This document shows, piece by piece, positions 27,493-35,633 of a stretch of 64,000 nucleotides of DNA. The position numbers and the translations under genes were made by a program. Positions within the stretch are counted from its first letter, which is position 1. The number at the start of each line of letters is the position of its first letter. Below the pieces are notes generated by a model, which saw nothing but the letters and a program-made list of their open reading frames with translations, did not search any database and had not been told where the DNA came from. The DNA comes from JADKAV01 sp037046735 (lineage in GTDB: Bacteria > Actinomycetota > Actinomycetes > S36-B12 > UBA10799), in assembly GCA_037046735.1 (NCBI GenBank), contig JBAOHC010000003.1, positions 1 to 64,000 of the forward strand. The letters are read 5' to 3'.

Positions 27493-28650
27493 TCAGTCGG
27501 GCACTAGCCCATCTTGAGCCGGGGCCAACCACCCGCGCAACGCCTCAAAGACCGTCTCGTCGTTGAGTAGCTGCAGATGCCCAACCCCGCCGAGGTGTAA
27601 CCCTTCACCCTGCACAGCCGAAGCGCTCGGGTAGCGCACCATGCCGTCGCCGACCAGGCGGCCCATGGGGTGCTGGGGGTCACGCGTGAGTGTCGAGGCG
27701 ATCCAGTAGTAGGTCGTGTGCGGCAGGAAGGGGACCTCGGCGCAGCGGTTGGCGAGGAACTCGTCCACGTCCTGATCGCGCCAGTCGTCCTCGACCAATG
27801 AGCCGAACCGAAGGTCCTTCACGCCGGCGCTGCGGTTGGCCAGCACACGACCGATCGGCTCCGACTCCGGCACTCGGCGCATCACCCAGTCGATCACATG
27901 GACGGCCTTCTCCAGCGGCGCCCCCAGGTGGGGAGTGCCCAGACTGACCACGGTCACCACCTTGGAGGTCCACGGCGTTTCATGGTGGCACGCGCTGCGG
28001 GACACGAGGCCGCCCATCGAGTGCCCGACCAGGCTGACCGACTCCACGGGCACCGGCCAGCGCGCGACCAGGTCGTCGATCAGATCGCTGAGGGCGCGGC
28101 CGTTGTCACTGATGTGCCGACCGGAGTTGAACCGAACGAAGACGGGGGTCAGGCCGTCATCGATGAGGCGTTCGCCGTAGGTCGGTCGCTGCTTGGAGGA
28201 CCAAGCCCGTTCGTCCTCGGCCAGGCCATGTACGAAGACCACGACGTGGCCGGTGGCGTCCGGGTAGTCGACGGCGGGGTCGGCGTCACGACCAGCCACC
28301 CGCAGCGACATGGTCAGGGCAAGCTCGGGGTGTTCCTCGGCGATGAAGTCCCCGTGGAAACCGTTGACGACCGGCTGCAGGGTCCGGCCCCACCGGGTGG
28401 CGCCCGGCTCCACACCAGTGCGGCTGCCGAGACGGGAGACTGCCTTCGGCGCTCCAACGTGTGCCTTCTCGACCACGCCATAGACCGCCGCGGCCGTCAC
28501 GGTGTGTGCGCGGTGGTACGGTTTCGCGACGGCGGGCAGGGCCGCATCGACCCGGTCGGCGATCGCCATGTGGGTGTCCGCAGTGATCCTCACCATTCCG
28601 CCCAGAGCCTTGCCGGTCAGCGCCCCGAGATCCTTCCACTGTGCACTCAT
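27493..28650 (-). CDS. Alpha/beta hydrolase, PGAP1/lipase-like
   Basis: 385 residues. VVVFVHGLAEDERAW forms the oxyanion-hole strand, VSLVGHSMGGLVSRSACHH carries the nucleophile Ser in GHSMG, and VGHLQLLNDETVFEAL near the end supplies the likely His. The ~130 residues before the hydrolase core are helical and Ala-rich without a signal peptide. SLGTPHLGAPLEKAVHVIDWV is usual for lipases of this group. Acts on an ester, probably lipid; substrate unknown. Its ATG overlaps the stop of the GNAT gene (ATGA), so the two form an operon. Confidence 0.85.
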   Translation of the reverse strand: MSAQWKDLGALTGKALGGMVRITADTHMAIADRVDAALPAVAKPYHRAHTVTAAAVYGVVEKAHVGAPKAVSRLGSRTGVEPGATRWGRTLQPVVNGFHGDFIAEEHPELALTMSLRVAGRDADPAVDYPDATGHVVVFVHGLAEDERAWSSKQRPTYGERLIDDGLTPVFVRFNSGRHISDNGRALSDLIDDLVARWPVPVESVSLVGHSMGGLVSRSACHHETPWTSKVVTVVSLGTPHLGAPLEKAVHVIDWVMRRVPESEPIGRVLANRSAGVKDLRFGSLVEDDWRDQDVDEFLANRCAEVPFLPHTTYYWIASTLTRDPQHPMGRLVGDGMVRYPSASAVQGEGLHLGGVGHLQLLNDETVFEALRGWLAPAQDGLVPD

Positions 28651-29165
28651 GGCAGCCTCACTCTCATGTCGCGGCTTCCGCCTTCGATCTTGTCGTACTC
28701 CACGGTCCCGACAGCCTTCAGTAGCCGTGCGGGCGCCTCGTTGGTGCCCAGCATGTAGCCGGTCAGATGGGTGATGCCCCGCCGCGACGCCTCCCGCGCC
28801 ACGGCCTGGGTCAGCAGCCGCCCTGCGCCGCGGCCGTGGATCTCGTCAGTGATGGCGATGCAGAACTCGGCGGTGTCGGGCTGACCGGGCAGCCGGATGG
28901 CGTGTGCCAGGCCGAGGATGATGTCCTTGCAGGACCTGCGCTTCCAGACCAGCACCAGCGCCAGCTCTTCGGTGTCGAACAGGTGCCGGATGTCGGCCTG
29001 CGACAGCCGCGGTTTGCTGGACATGAAGCGGCGGTACTTGGTCTCGTCGGACAGATGGTCGAAGCCCTTGATCAGGTCCATGCGGTCGCTGGGTTCCATT
29101 GGCCGGACCGCGACCCGCAGACCGTGGCTCAAGGTGCCTTCCGTCAGATAGGTCATTGTGCTCAT
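28647..29165 (-). CDS. GNAT-family N-acetyltransferase
   Basis: 172 residues from ATG 29165 (MSTMTYLTEGTLSHGLRVAVRPMEPSD). FCIAITDEIHGRGAGRLLTQAVAREASRRGI is the acetyl-CoA binding strand-helix (Q/RxxGxG/A form: HGRGAGRLL). LTGYMLGTNEAPARLLKAVG is motif B. KYRRFMSSKPRLSQADIRHL is typical of the group that acetylates or pairs with lipases and acyl-CoA synthetases in actinobacteria. Substrate unknown. It is divergent from the PucR-type regulator; the 72-base spacer has promoters for both. Confidence 0.87.
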   Translation of the reverse strand: MSTMTYLTEGTLSHGLRVAVRPMEPSDRMDLIKGFDHLSDETKYRRFMSSKPRLSQADIRHLFDTEELALVLVWKRRSCKDIILGLAHAIRLPGQPDTAEFCIAITDEIHGRGAGRLLTQAVAREASRRGITHLTGYMLGTNEAPARLLKAVGTVEYDKIEGGSRDMRVRLP

Positions 29166-29225
29166 GTATCCAGAGTGCCCTCCAGGCAGCACAATCAATA
29201 GTGGCTTCAGCACAGATGTCGAGGC

Positions 29226-29231
29226 GATAAT
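29226..29231 (+). promoter_or_regulatory. Leaderless -10 box for the PucR-type regulator
   Basis: GATAAT, 6 bases before GTG 29238; 5 of 6 match TATAAT. Confidence 0.5.
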
Positions 29232-29237
29232 TGTTCG

Positions 29238-30324
29238 GTGACAACAAATTCGATGCATGTCCCGGCGTTGCCCGCCGCTCTCGTGCAGGACATTCGCGAC
29301 CAGATCCCGCACGTCGCCGAGATCACGGTCGCGACAGTGGCCGCGGAAGTTGCTGCCTATGCCCCCGCGACGCAGGACCCGTATCGCGCCGAACTCGAGG
29401 CCGGTGTCCGAATCGCATTCGAGCAGTTCGCGGGGCTGTTCTCCGACCCCGAGCCGGAGGCGCTGGCCCGGATCACCCGGGCGGCTCGGTCCTTGGGCCG
29501 TACCGAGGCCCGGCGCCGGCGCGGCATCGGTGCCCTGCTGACCGCCTACCAGGTGGGCACGGGCGTCCATTGGCAGGAGGTGTCCCGAGTTGGCCCTTGC
29601 CCACGGCGTGGATGCCGGCACCCTCGCGGAGCTCGCTGGCCTGATCTTCGCCTACAACCAGCGGCTGTCGGCCGCCAGCGTCGAGGGATACGCCACTGAG
29701 ACCCAGACGCGGGAGCGCCACCGCGAGGTGCTGGCCGAAGCCCTGTTGTCCGGTGAGCCGACGGAGGGACAACTGGGTCGCGCCGGCCTGGACGCCACCG
29801 GCGACCCTGACCTGTGTGCTGCTCGAGCCGAACCACGTCGGTGCGGTGCTCAGTGCCTTCCCCGACTGCCTGCAGACTCCGGTCGAGGACGCGGTCGCGG
29901 TGCTCGTCCCCGATGCGACACGTCCGGTCCTGATGCGGGCGGTGACCGGCACCTCTGCGATCGTCGGTCCCACCGTGGCCTGGCAAAGAGCCGCCGATTC
30001 CTACCGGCGGGCGTTGGCGCTGGCCGAGCTTTGGTCCAGGAGCGGCCGGTGGACACCGAGGAGCACCTCGTGGACCTGGTGCTGACCGGCGACGCGCTGG
30101 CTGATCTGCGCGCCCAGGTCCTCGTGCCGTTGGGCGGCAACGATCGGCTGCGAGAGACCCTGCGGTCCTGGCTGCTGCATCAGGGCCGCCGCGACGCCGT
30201 GGCGGCTGATCTGTTCGTGCACCCGCAGACGGTGCGGTACCGGATGGGCCAGATCCGCGAGATCTACGGTGAACGTCTCAACGACCCGCATGAGGTGTTG
30301 AAACTGGTTGTCGCCCTGGGCTGA
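29238..30324 (+). pseudogene. PucR/CdaR-family regulator with three frameshifts
   Basis: About 361 residues when repaired. N-terminal part MTTNSMHVPALPAALVQDIRDQIPHVAE... RRRRGIGALLTAYQVGTGVHWQEVSRV, then an extra G near 29592 moves the frame to ALAHGVDAGTLAEL; near 29805 another extra base leads to CVLLEPNHVGAVLSAFPD; near 30031 one T seems missing (cttt for ctttt), restoring VQERPVDTEEHLVDLVL. The C-terminal HTH_30 is intact: RRDAVAADLFVHPQTVRYRMGQIREIYG and LKLVVAL. Such regulators respond to metabolites; here it may control the GNAT-lipase pair or the acyl-CoA dehydrogenase downstream. Either a decayed gene or base-calling errors. Confidence 0.8.
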
Positions 30325-30440
30325 AACTGCGCTGGTACGTACGCTGTCTCCATGCCGGAGTGACTGGCAGGTGCGTCAACGTTTGCGTCCGGGCCCACGT
30401 TGAACCAGCGGGACAGGTGAGCGGGCGCGTCACTGACCCG

Positions 30441-30446
30441 TATCGT
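30441..30446 (+). promoter_or_regulatory. Leaderless -10 box for the acyl-CoA dehydrogenase
   Basis: TATCGT, 6 bases (GGCGGC) before ATG 30453. Confidence 0.55.
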
Positions 30447-30452
30447 GGCGGC

Positions 30453-32171
30453 ATGGTCCGTTCGCTGCTGCTGAATCCCCGTGACCTCGAGTTCCTGCTC
30501 TACGAATGGCTGGACGTTGCCACGCTCACGGCCCAGGACCGGTTCGCGGAGCATTCGCGGGAAACGTTCGACGCGGCTCTGGATCTGAGCCGAACGGTCG
30601 CCGAACGCCACTTCGCGCCGCACAATCGCCGTAACGATCTCGAGGAACCCACGTTCGATGGGCAGACGGTGTATCTGCATCCCGAGATCGGCGAGGCGTT
30701 GCAGGTGTTCCACGAGACCGGTCTGATGAGCGCTGGCATGCCTGAGCGGGTGGGTGGGATGCAGTTGCCGGCCGTCGTCACGACGGCATGCTTCGCCTGG
30801 TTCCAAGCAGCCAACATCAGCACGTCGGGCTACCCGTTCCTCACTGTTGCGAACGCCAACCTGCTGTTGGAGTACGGCACGCCGGAACAGATCCAGACAT
30901 ATGTGCTCCCCATGCTGGAAGGGCGCTACTACGGCACGATGTGCCTATCCGAACCGCAGGCGGGCTCATCCCTGGCCGATGTGGCGGTGCGGGCCGAACC
31001 GCAGGACGACGGCAGTTACCGACTGTTCGGGAACAAGATGTGGATTTCCGGCGGGGACCATGAGTTGTCGCAAAACATCATCCATCTGGTGCTGGCACGG
31101 GTCGCCGGTGCTCCGGCGGGAGTCAAAGGGCTCAGCCTTTTCATCGTGCCCAAGTGGCTGCCCGAGGAGCGTAACGATGTCGTGCTCGCGGGGCTGAACC
31201 ACAAGATGGGCTTTCGCGGGACGACGAACACGTTGCTGAACTTCGGTGAGGGGCGTTTCACCCCGGCGGGACAGCCTGGCGCGGTCGGCTACTTGATCGG
31301 GGAGCGGAACCGCGGCTTGGCCTACATGTTTCACATGATGAACGAGGCACGCATCGGGGTGGGAGTGGGCGCGGTGGCACTGGGCTACACCGGTTACCTG
31401 CATGCCTTGGAGTACGCGAAGACCCGTGAACAGGGTCGACCCCTTGTGAACCGGGACCCGACATCCGCGCAGGTTGCGATCATCGAGCACGCTGACGTCC
31501 GCCGGATGCTGCTGGCCCAGAAGGCGTATGTGGAGGGCGGCTTGGCGCTGAGTCTGTACTGCGCGCGGCTCGTGGACACCGAGGATCCTGTGCTGGACCT
31601 GCTGACACCGATCGCCAAGAGTTGGCCATCGCAGTGGTGTCTGGCTGCCAACGATCTGGCGATCCAAGTCCACGGAGGTTACGGCTACACCCGGGACTAC
31701 CCGGTCGAGCAGTTCTACCGGGACAACCGGCTCAATCCGATTCACGAGGGCACGCACGGCATCCAGGGTCTGGACCTGCTGGGCCGCAAGGTCGTGCAGG
31801 ATGGCGGCGCGCTGATGCAGGATCTCCTGGGCCGCATCCATGACACCTGCGATCGCGCGGGCGCCGACGCGGTGCGCAACGCGGCCGATCGCTTGGCCGG
31901 GACCACCATGCGGCTGTGGGCGACCGGTGATGCCGAACTCGCACTGGCCAACGCCACGGTCTATCTCGAGGCGTTCGGTCACGTGGTGGTTGCGTGGCTT
32001 TGGCTGGAACAGTCGCTGGTCGCCGGTGATCAGGCGGGCTCCTTCTATGACGGTAAGCGCGCTGCCGCCGCGTACTTCCTGCGCTATGAATTGCCCAAGG
32101 TCGGACCCATGCTGGATCTGCTGGACAGCCTCGAGAGACTGCCCCTCGATGTGGACCCCGCGTCCCTGTAG
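30453..32171 (+). CDS. Acyl-CoA dehydrogenase, long type
   Basis: 572 residues, longer than the common 380-residue form because of an extra C-terminal helical domain (residues ~455-560). FAD/substrate motifs: YYGTMCLSEPQAGSSLADV, LFGNKMWISGGDHELSQNIIHLVLAR, FLxGERNRGL-like YLIGERNRGLAYMFHMMNEARIGVG, and QVHGGYGYTRDYPVEQFYRDNR with the catalytic Glu432 in HEGTHGIQGLDLLG. It removes two hydrogens from an acyl-CoA for beta-oxidation, passing electrons to ETF. ATG 30453 is chosen because of the -10 box and because MVRSLLLNPRDLEFLLYEWL is the family start. Confidence 0.92.
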   Translation: MVRSLLLNPRDLEFLLYEWLDVATLTAQDRFAEHSRETFDAALDLSRTVAERHFAPHNRRNDLEEPTFDGQTVYLHPEIGEALQVFHETGLMSAGMPERVGGMQLPAVVTTACFAWFQAANISTSGYPFLTVANANLLLEYGTPEQIQTYVLPMLEGRYYGTMCLSEPQAGSSLADVAVRAEPQDDGSYRLFGNKMWISGGDHELSQNIIHLVLARVAGAPAGVKGLSLFIVPKWLPEERNDVVLAGLNHKMGFRGTTNTLLNFGEGRFTPAGQPGAVGYLIGERNRGLAYMFHMMNEARIGVGVGAVALGYTGYLHALEYAKTREQGRPLVNRDPTSAQVAIIEHADVRRMLLAQKAYVEGGLALSLYCARLVDTEDPVLDLLTPIAKSWPSQWCLAANDLAIQVHGGYGYTRDYPVEQFYRDNRLNPIHEGTHGIQGLDLLGRKVVQDGGALMQDLLGRIHDTCDRAGADAVRNAADRLAGTTMRLWATGDAELALANATVYLEAFGHVVVAWLWLEQSLVAGDQAGSFYDGKRAAAAYFLRYELPKVGPMLDLLDSLERLPLDVDPASL

Positions 32172-32237
32172 GTCGCCGACAACCCCGCGTGTGGACCCAC
32201 AGCGACCTCATCTACCCGATGGGGGAGCGGCTGTCCC

Positions 32238-32243
32238 TAGACT
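32238..32243 (+). promoter_or_regulatory. Leaderless -10 box
   Basis: TAGACT, 7 bases before ATG 32251. Confidence 0.5.
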
Positions 32244-32250
32244 CTCAGCC

Positions 32251-32739
32251 ATGATCCGCCGCCTCACCATTCCGCTGACTGCCGCCATGATTACTGCTTC
32301 GGCGACCCCCGCCCTCGCCGAAGAATTCACTGTCAAACTGGCGCACGGGCCCATCACTGCCACCCTCAACCCGGTCACGCCGGGGACAGCGAGTCCGGGC
32401 GACATGCGCCTCTTCTACATCGACCTGACGCGGCCCGGCAAGCAGAAGGTCGTCGGTTTTCTCACCGGCTCGCTGCTGACCACCGCGGTGGCGAGGCCGG
32501 TCCCCGGCAAGGAGTACCGCGCGGCCGACCTGATCTTCACGGTCGGGGACTCGCAACTGGTGCTCGGCGGGGTGGCGGTGTATGACCAGAACGCCCCCAC
32601 CGTGTCCAAGCGATCCTCAGTGATCCGGCCGGTGATCGGCGGCACGGGCATGTACGCCGGGGCACACGGCTGGGCGAAGTCCACCCGCTTCAAGGACAAC
32701 ACCTGGCGGCACACGTTCCATGTAGACGTGGACAAGTAG
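32251..32739 (+). CDS. Small secreted beta-barrel protein, dirigent/allene-oxide-cyclase-like
   Basis: 162 residues. Signal peptide MIRRLTIPLTAAMITASATPALAEE, then beta-rich text. GDSQLVLGGVAVYDQ and IRPVIGGTGMYAGAHGWAKSTRF resemble the AOC-barrel/dirigent fold, in which GGTGxYxGAxG is the closing motif. The closest characterised relatives are plant dirigent proteins and allene oxide cyclases; bacterial members are uncharacterised. The assignment rests on this motif and length only. Preceding gene is the acyl-CoA dehydrogenase, 79 bases away. Confidence 0.6.
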   Translation: MIRRLTIPLTAAMITASATPALAEEFTVKLAHGPITATLNPVTPGTASPGDMRLFYIDLTRPGKQKVVGFLTGSLLTTAVARPVPGKEYRAADLIFTVGDSQLVLGGVAVYDQNAPTVSKRSSVIRPVIGGTGMYAGAHGWAKSTRFKDNTWRHTFHVDVDK

Positions 32740-32803
32740 GGGCGTCCGGCAATCGGAAACACTGTTCCTGAAGCACAAAGATCGAGTGACCGATGCCAGG
32801 GGT

Positions 32804-33823
32804 ATGACAGCAACGATCACGCGCTCTCAGTATTCCTATGGTCCCGCAGGCAAGACCGCCGGTTGGGACAACCACGCCTGGGACGGCATCGCCGTGGACG
32901 ACCCGGACGTTGCAGCCCTGCCGCGGCCGCGTCACCAGGTCCTCCCGTTCCTGAAACACTCTTGGTTCTGGCTGGTGGTGGCCGGGCAGGCCATGGTTCT
33001 CGCAGCGTCCTACGTCGCGGCCGTCAACGACAGTCGCGTGCTCGCCTGGCTGACCGTGCCCGGCTACATCGTGTTCATGGCGGGCGCCGTCGTGATCGTC
33101 AACCGGCACATCCGCTGGGGTGATCTGCCCGACTTCGCGAGGGTGTTGGGCTGGGGCCTGGCCAGCGGGCTCGTCGCCTTCGTCATCGCACGGATCATTG
33201 AGGGGGGCATTGAGCCGCGCGTCATGCCGTTCTCGGCAGAACTCTGGTTGGCGGGGCCCGTCGAGGAGACCAGCAAACTGCTCGTCCCTGTCTTACTGCT
33301 CGCATTCGGCGGCCTGGCCTTCAAAGATCCCCGCGCAGGACTACTGCTCGTCATGACCAGCGCGGCGTTCTTCGGAGTGGCTGAGGGGCTGTTCTACAGC
33401 ATCAATGCCAGCCAGTGGGGGCTCCTCTCGGAGGGCTTCACCAGGCCGGTTTCTGAGATGGGCCACCCGTACATGACCGGCATCGCGGCGCCGGTGATCT
33501 GGCTGGCATCCTGGCGTGCCGGCCGGGTCGTGACCAAGGCTGGCATCCTGTCGTGGGTGGCTGTCATGGCTCTGCACTCGGTACACGACGGAGTGGGGGG
33601 CTTCGGGAAACAGCAGCAGAACATCACATCGTTCTCGGGACTCGACAGCCAATTCTGGGCGACGACGGCGGGGGGCACCGCGTTAGCCGCGGTGTGGGCC
33701 GTTCTTATGTACCTCCTGACGCGTCACACCGCCCGCGAACTCACACCGCCCGCAGCGCTGCCGGACAACCCTGTGCACTGGCGCCCGCAGATGAAACGTT
33801 GGGGTTCCACAAGCACGGATTAA
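32804..33823 (+). CDS. PrsW-like intramembrane metalloprotease
   Basis: 339 residues, about eight hydrophobic segments. The glutamate motif EE-xx-K is in GPVEETSKLLVPVLLL, a second acidic site in FFGVAEGLFYSI, and the His motif in MALHSVHDGVGGFG, matching the EExxK / FxxxE / HxxxD pattern of the PrsW/CPBP superfamily. PrsW cleaves an anti-sigma factor in Bacillus; here the target is unknown. The N-terminal 50 residues are soluble. GTG 32786, six codons earlier, is an alternative start; neither has a clear Shine-Dalgarno. Confidence 0.82.
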   Translation: MTATITRSQYSYGPAGKTAGWDNHAWDGIAVDDPDVAALPRPRHQVLPFLKHSWFWLVVAGQAMVLAASYVAAVNDSRVLAWLTVPGYIVFMAGAVVIVNRHIRWGDLPDFARVLGWGLASGLVAFVIARIIEGGIEPRVMPFSAELWLAGPVEETSKLLVPVLLLAFGGLAFKDPRAGLLLVMTSAAFFGVAEGLFYSINASQWGLLSEGFTRPVSEMGHPYMTGIAAPVIWLASWRAGRVVTKAGILSWVAVMALHSVHDGVGGFGKQQQNITSFSGLDSQFWATTAGGTALAAVWAVLMYLLTRHTARELTPPAALPDNPVHWRPQMKRWGSTSTD

Positions 33824-33851
33824 CCGATGCAAGCGCGGGTAGGGGGCGGAC

Positions 33852-34301
33852 ATGGCAACTATCGAAGAGTCGATCGAGGTCGACGTGCCCGTGGCCGTCG
33901 CCTACAACCAGTGGACACAGTTCGAGGATTTCCCACACTTCATGAAGGGGGTGGAGTCCGTGACCCAGACCGACGACACGCACGTGCATTGGCGCACCAA
34001 GATCGCCGGTGTGGAGCGCGACTACGACGCTGAGATCACCGAGCAGCATCCGGATGAGCGGGTGGCCTGGCGCAGTCTGGATGGGGTATCCAACGCCGGG
34101 GTCGTCACCTTCCATCACCTGTCGGACACCCGCACCAAGGTCATGGTGCAGATCGACTGGGAGCCGGAATCGGTCGTGGAGAAGGCAGGCGCGGCAGTGG
34201 GTGCCGACGACCATCGCGTCACAGCAGACCTCGCGAAGTTCAAGGAGTTCATCGAGAGCCGCGGGATGCCCACCGGGGGCTGGCGCGGAGATGTTCAGTA
34301 G
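33852..34301 (+). CDS. SRPBCC (START-like) protein
   Basis: 149 residues. MATIEESIEVDVPVAVAYNQWTQFEDFPHFMKGVESV is the standard opening of the polyketide-cyclase-like START subfamily. VHWRTKIAGVERDYDAEITEQHPDERVAWRS and DTRTKVMVQIDWEPE continue the grip fold. It binds hydrophobic ligands; no enzyme activity can be inferred. A GGGGGCGG run serves as ribosome site. It follows the PrsW-like gene by 28 bases and may be cotranscribed. Confidence 0.85.
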   Translation: MATIEESIEVDVPVAVAYNQWTQFEDFPHFMKGVESVTQTDDTHVHWRTKIAGVERDYDAEITEQHPDERVAWRSLDGVSNAGVVTFHHLSDTRTKVMVQIDWEPESVVEKAGAAVGADDHRVTADLAKFKEFIESRGMPTGGWRGDVQ

Positions 34302-34374
34302 CCTGACGCACTGATCTGCGGGTCGCCGGGCGATGACCCGGGCGTGGCTCCCGCTCGCTTTGGCTTGGCGGTTC

Positions 34375-34380
34375 TAGGCT
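34375..34380 (+). promoter_or_regulatory. Leaderless -10 box for the deacetylase
   Basis: TAGGCT, 7 bases before GTG 34388. Confidence 0.5.
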
Positions 34381-34387
34381 GTGTTTC

Positions 34388-35203
34388 GTGCGCCGCTGGA
34401 TCCCCGTTCTCCTTGCCGTCTGTGCGCTCGGTGCGTCGGGGTGTGCGGCGCAAAAGGCTGAGTCCGCGGAGCCCACGGCTGCCCCGGTCGCCGCTGCGGA
34501 GCCCCGACCGACCGCGGCGGTCGATCTGGAGAGCAGGGGTCCGGCTCAGGTCGTGCACTCGGTCGATACCAAGGACAAGGTGGTCTTCCTGACCATTGAC
34601 GACGGGCTCGACGCTGAGCCGGCGACCATGCGGTACCTGAGTGAGAACAAGGTTCCGGTGACGGTGTTCCTCACCACGGGAACCGTGACCGACTGGCAGT
34701 ACTGGAAGGACATGGGGCCGACCGGCTCCATTCAGAACCACACGGTGGTTCACCCGACGCTGACCCAGCTCGGGGAGGCAGGCCAGGAGGCGGAGATCTG
34801 CGCCGCAAACGAAGCCATCGTGGGCGAGTTGGGCCAGGCACCGTGGATGGTTCGGCCGCCGTACGGGGCCTACGATTCGACGACCCTGGCCGCCGCTGGT
34901 CGTTGTGGGCTGGACTGGGTCGTGCACTGGACTGTCACCGCCCCCGGGGACGATCTGCTCTACCAGCAGGTCGACGGGTCGCTCAAGCCCGGCGACATCG
35001 TGCTGACCCACTTCCGCAAGGGTCTTGCCAAGTCCCTGCCCAAGATCGTGGAGGCGATCCACGCTCAGGGGTTCGAGATCGCCCGCCTGGAGGACTACCT
35101 GACGCCGCGTGGTGGACCGAAGCCAGCGGGCGCGGACGTCATGCCTGCGGATGCGCAGATGGACACTGACACTGAGAGCAAGGCGTATCTGGTCGCGGAC
35201 TAG
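34388..35203 (+). CDS. Polysaccharide deacetylase (NodB fold), lipoprotein
   Basis: 271 residues from GTG 34388. The lipobox LGASGC is at residues 15-20, so the protein is probably lipid-anchored outside the membrane. A Pro/Ala linker is followed by the NodB core: motif 1 FLTIDDGLDAEP (Asp-Asp; TxDDG), motif 2 NHTVVHPTL (HxxxxH metal pair), motif 3 RPPYGAYDSTT, motif 5-like IVLTHFRKGLAKSLPKI. It would remove acetyl groups from peptidoglycan or another wall polysaccharide. Confidence 0.9.
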   Translation: MRRWIPVLLAVCALGASGCAAQKAESAEPTAAPVAAAEPRPTAAVDLESRGPAQVVHSVDTKDKVVFLTIDDGLDAEPATMRYLSENKVPVTVFLTTGTVTDWQYWKDMGPTGSIQNHTVVHPTLTQLGEAGQEAEICAANEAIVGELGQAPWMVRPPYGAYDSTTLAAAGRCGLDWVVHWTVTAPGDDLLYQQVDGSLKPGDIVLTHFRKGLAKSLPKIVEAIHAQGFEIARLEDYLTPRGGPKPAGADVMPADAQMDTDTESKAYLVAD

Positions 35204-35220
35204 TTGGCTGCCGCAGGATT

Positions 35221-35280
35221 GGGCAGCTTGTTGCTGCGACACGCCGCGGGAAATCGCACCTTGTGCCCATTTGCTCGTGA
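35221..35280 (+). repeat. Dispersed palindromic repeat, copy 4
   Basis: GGGCAGCTTGTTGCTGCGA, spacer CACGCCGCGGGAAA, TCGCACCTTGTGCCC, then ATTTGCTCG. Lies between convergent genes (deacetylase and tRNA-Gly). Confidence 0.8.
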
Positions 35281-35296
35281 GCATCGCCGTCGCGGG

Positions 35297-35377
35297 GCGG
35301 GTGACGAGAGCCGTCGCGCCCCTCCGGGACGCTGCCCCTGGCGGGTGACGAGAGCCGTCGCGCCCCTCCGGGACGCT
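35297..35377 (+). repeat. Tandem 44-bp repeat containing a copy of the tRNA-Gly 3' end
   Basis: Two units with a period of 44 bases (35297 and 35341), 37 identical bases each from GCGGGTGACGAGAGCCGTCG onward. The first 13 bases (GCGGGTGACGAGA) are identical to the 3' end of the tRNA-Gly gene on the same strand at 35450-35462. Confidence 0.75.
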
Positions 35378-35408
35378 CCTCCCGATTCTCGCCGTGTTTA
35401 CCTCGGTT

Positions 35409-35448
35409 CCAATGGAAAAGCCCCCAAGCGTGGGGGCTTTTCCATTGG
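35409..35448 (-). terminator. Perfect 18-bp hairpin behind tRNA-Gly
   Basis: CCAATGGAAAAGCCCCCA, loop AGCG, then TGGGGGCTTTTCCATTGG: all 18 pairs are exact. The inner AAAAGCCCCC/GGGGGCTTTT forms a terminator in both directions. Its outer end includes the CCA tail of the tRNA gene. Confidence 0.85.
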
Positions 35449-35519
35449 AGCGGGTGACGAGAATCGAACTCGCACTGTCAGCTTGGGAAGCTGATGTTCT
35501 GCCATTGAACTACACCCGC
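35446..35519 (-). tRNA. tRNA-Gly (anticodon CCC)
   Basis: On the minus strand: acceptor GCGGGTG pairs with CACCCGC; D-arm GTTC...GAAC with loop AATGGCA; anticodon stem TCAGC/GCTGA with loop TTCCCAA (anticodon CCC); T-arm with TTCGATT loop; discriminator T and an encoded CCA. Length 74 with CCA. Confidence 0.95.
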
Positions 35520-35633
35520 GCGGTGATCCCATTATGCATGACCGCCACCGTGCGCCGGGCCCCCACCATGAGCCTATGCATCGCCGCTGCAAGCCCAATA
35601 CGCTTACAGGCATTCGGCCATGAAGGGCACACA

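Noticed and set aside
35297..35377. Short CRISPR array
   Set aside because: Only two units, no variable spacers and no cas genes.
35394..35633. Upstream extension of the hybrid kinase
   Set aside because: It would run through the tRNA-Gly gene and its terminator hairpin.
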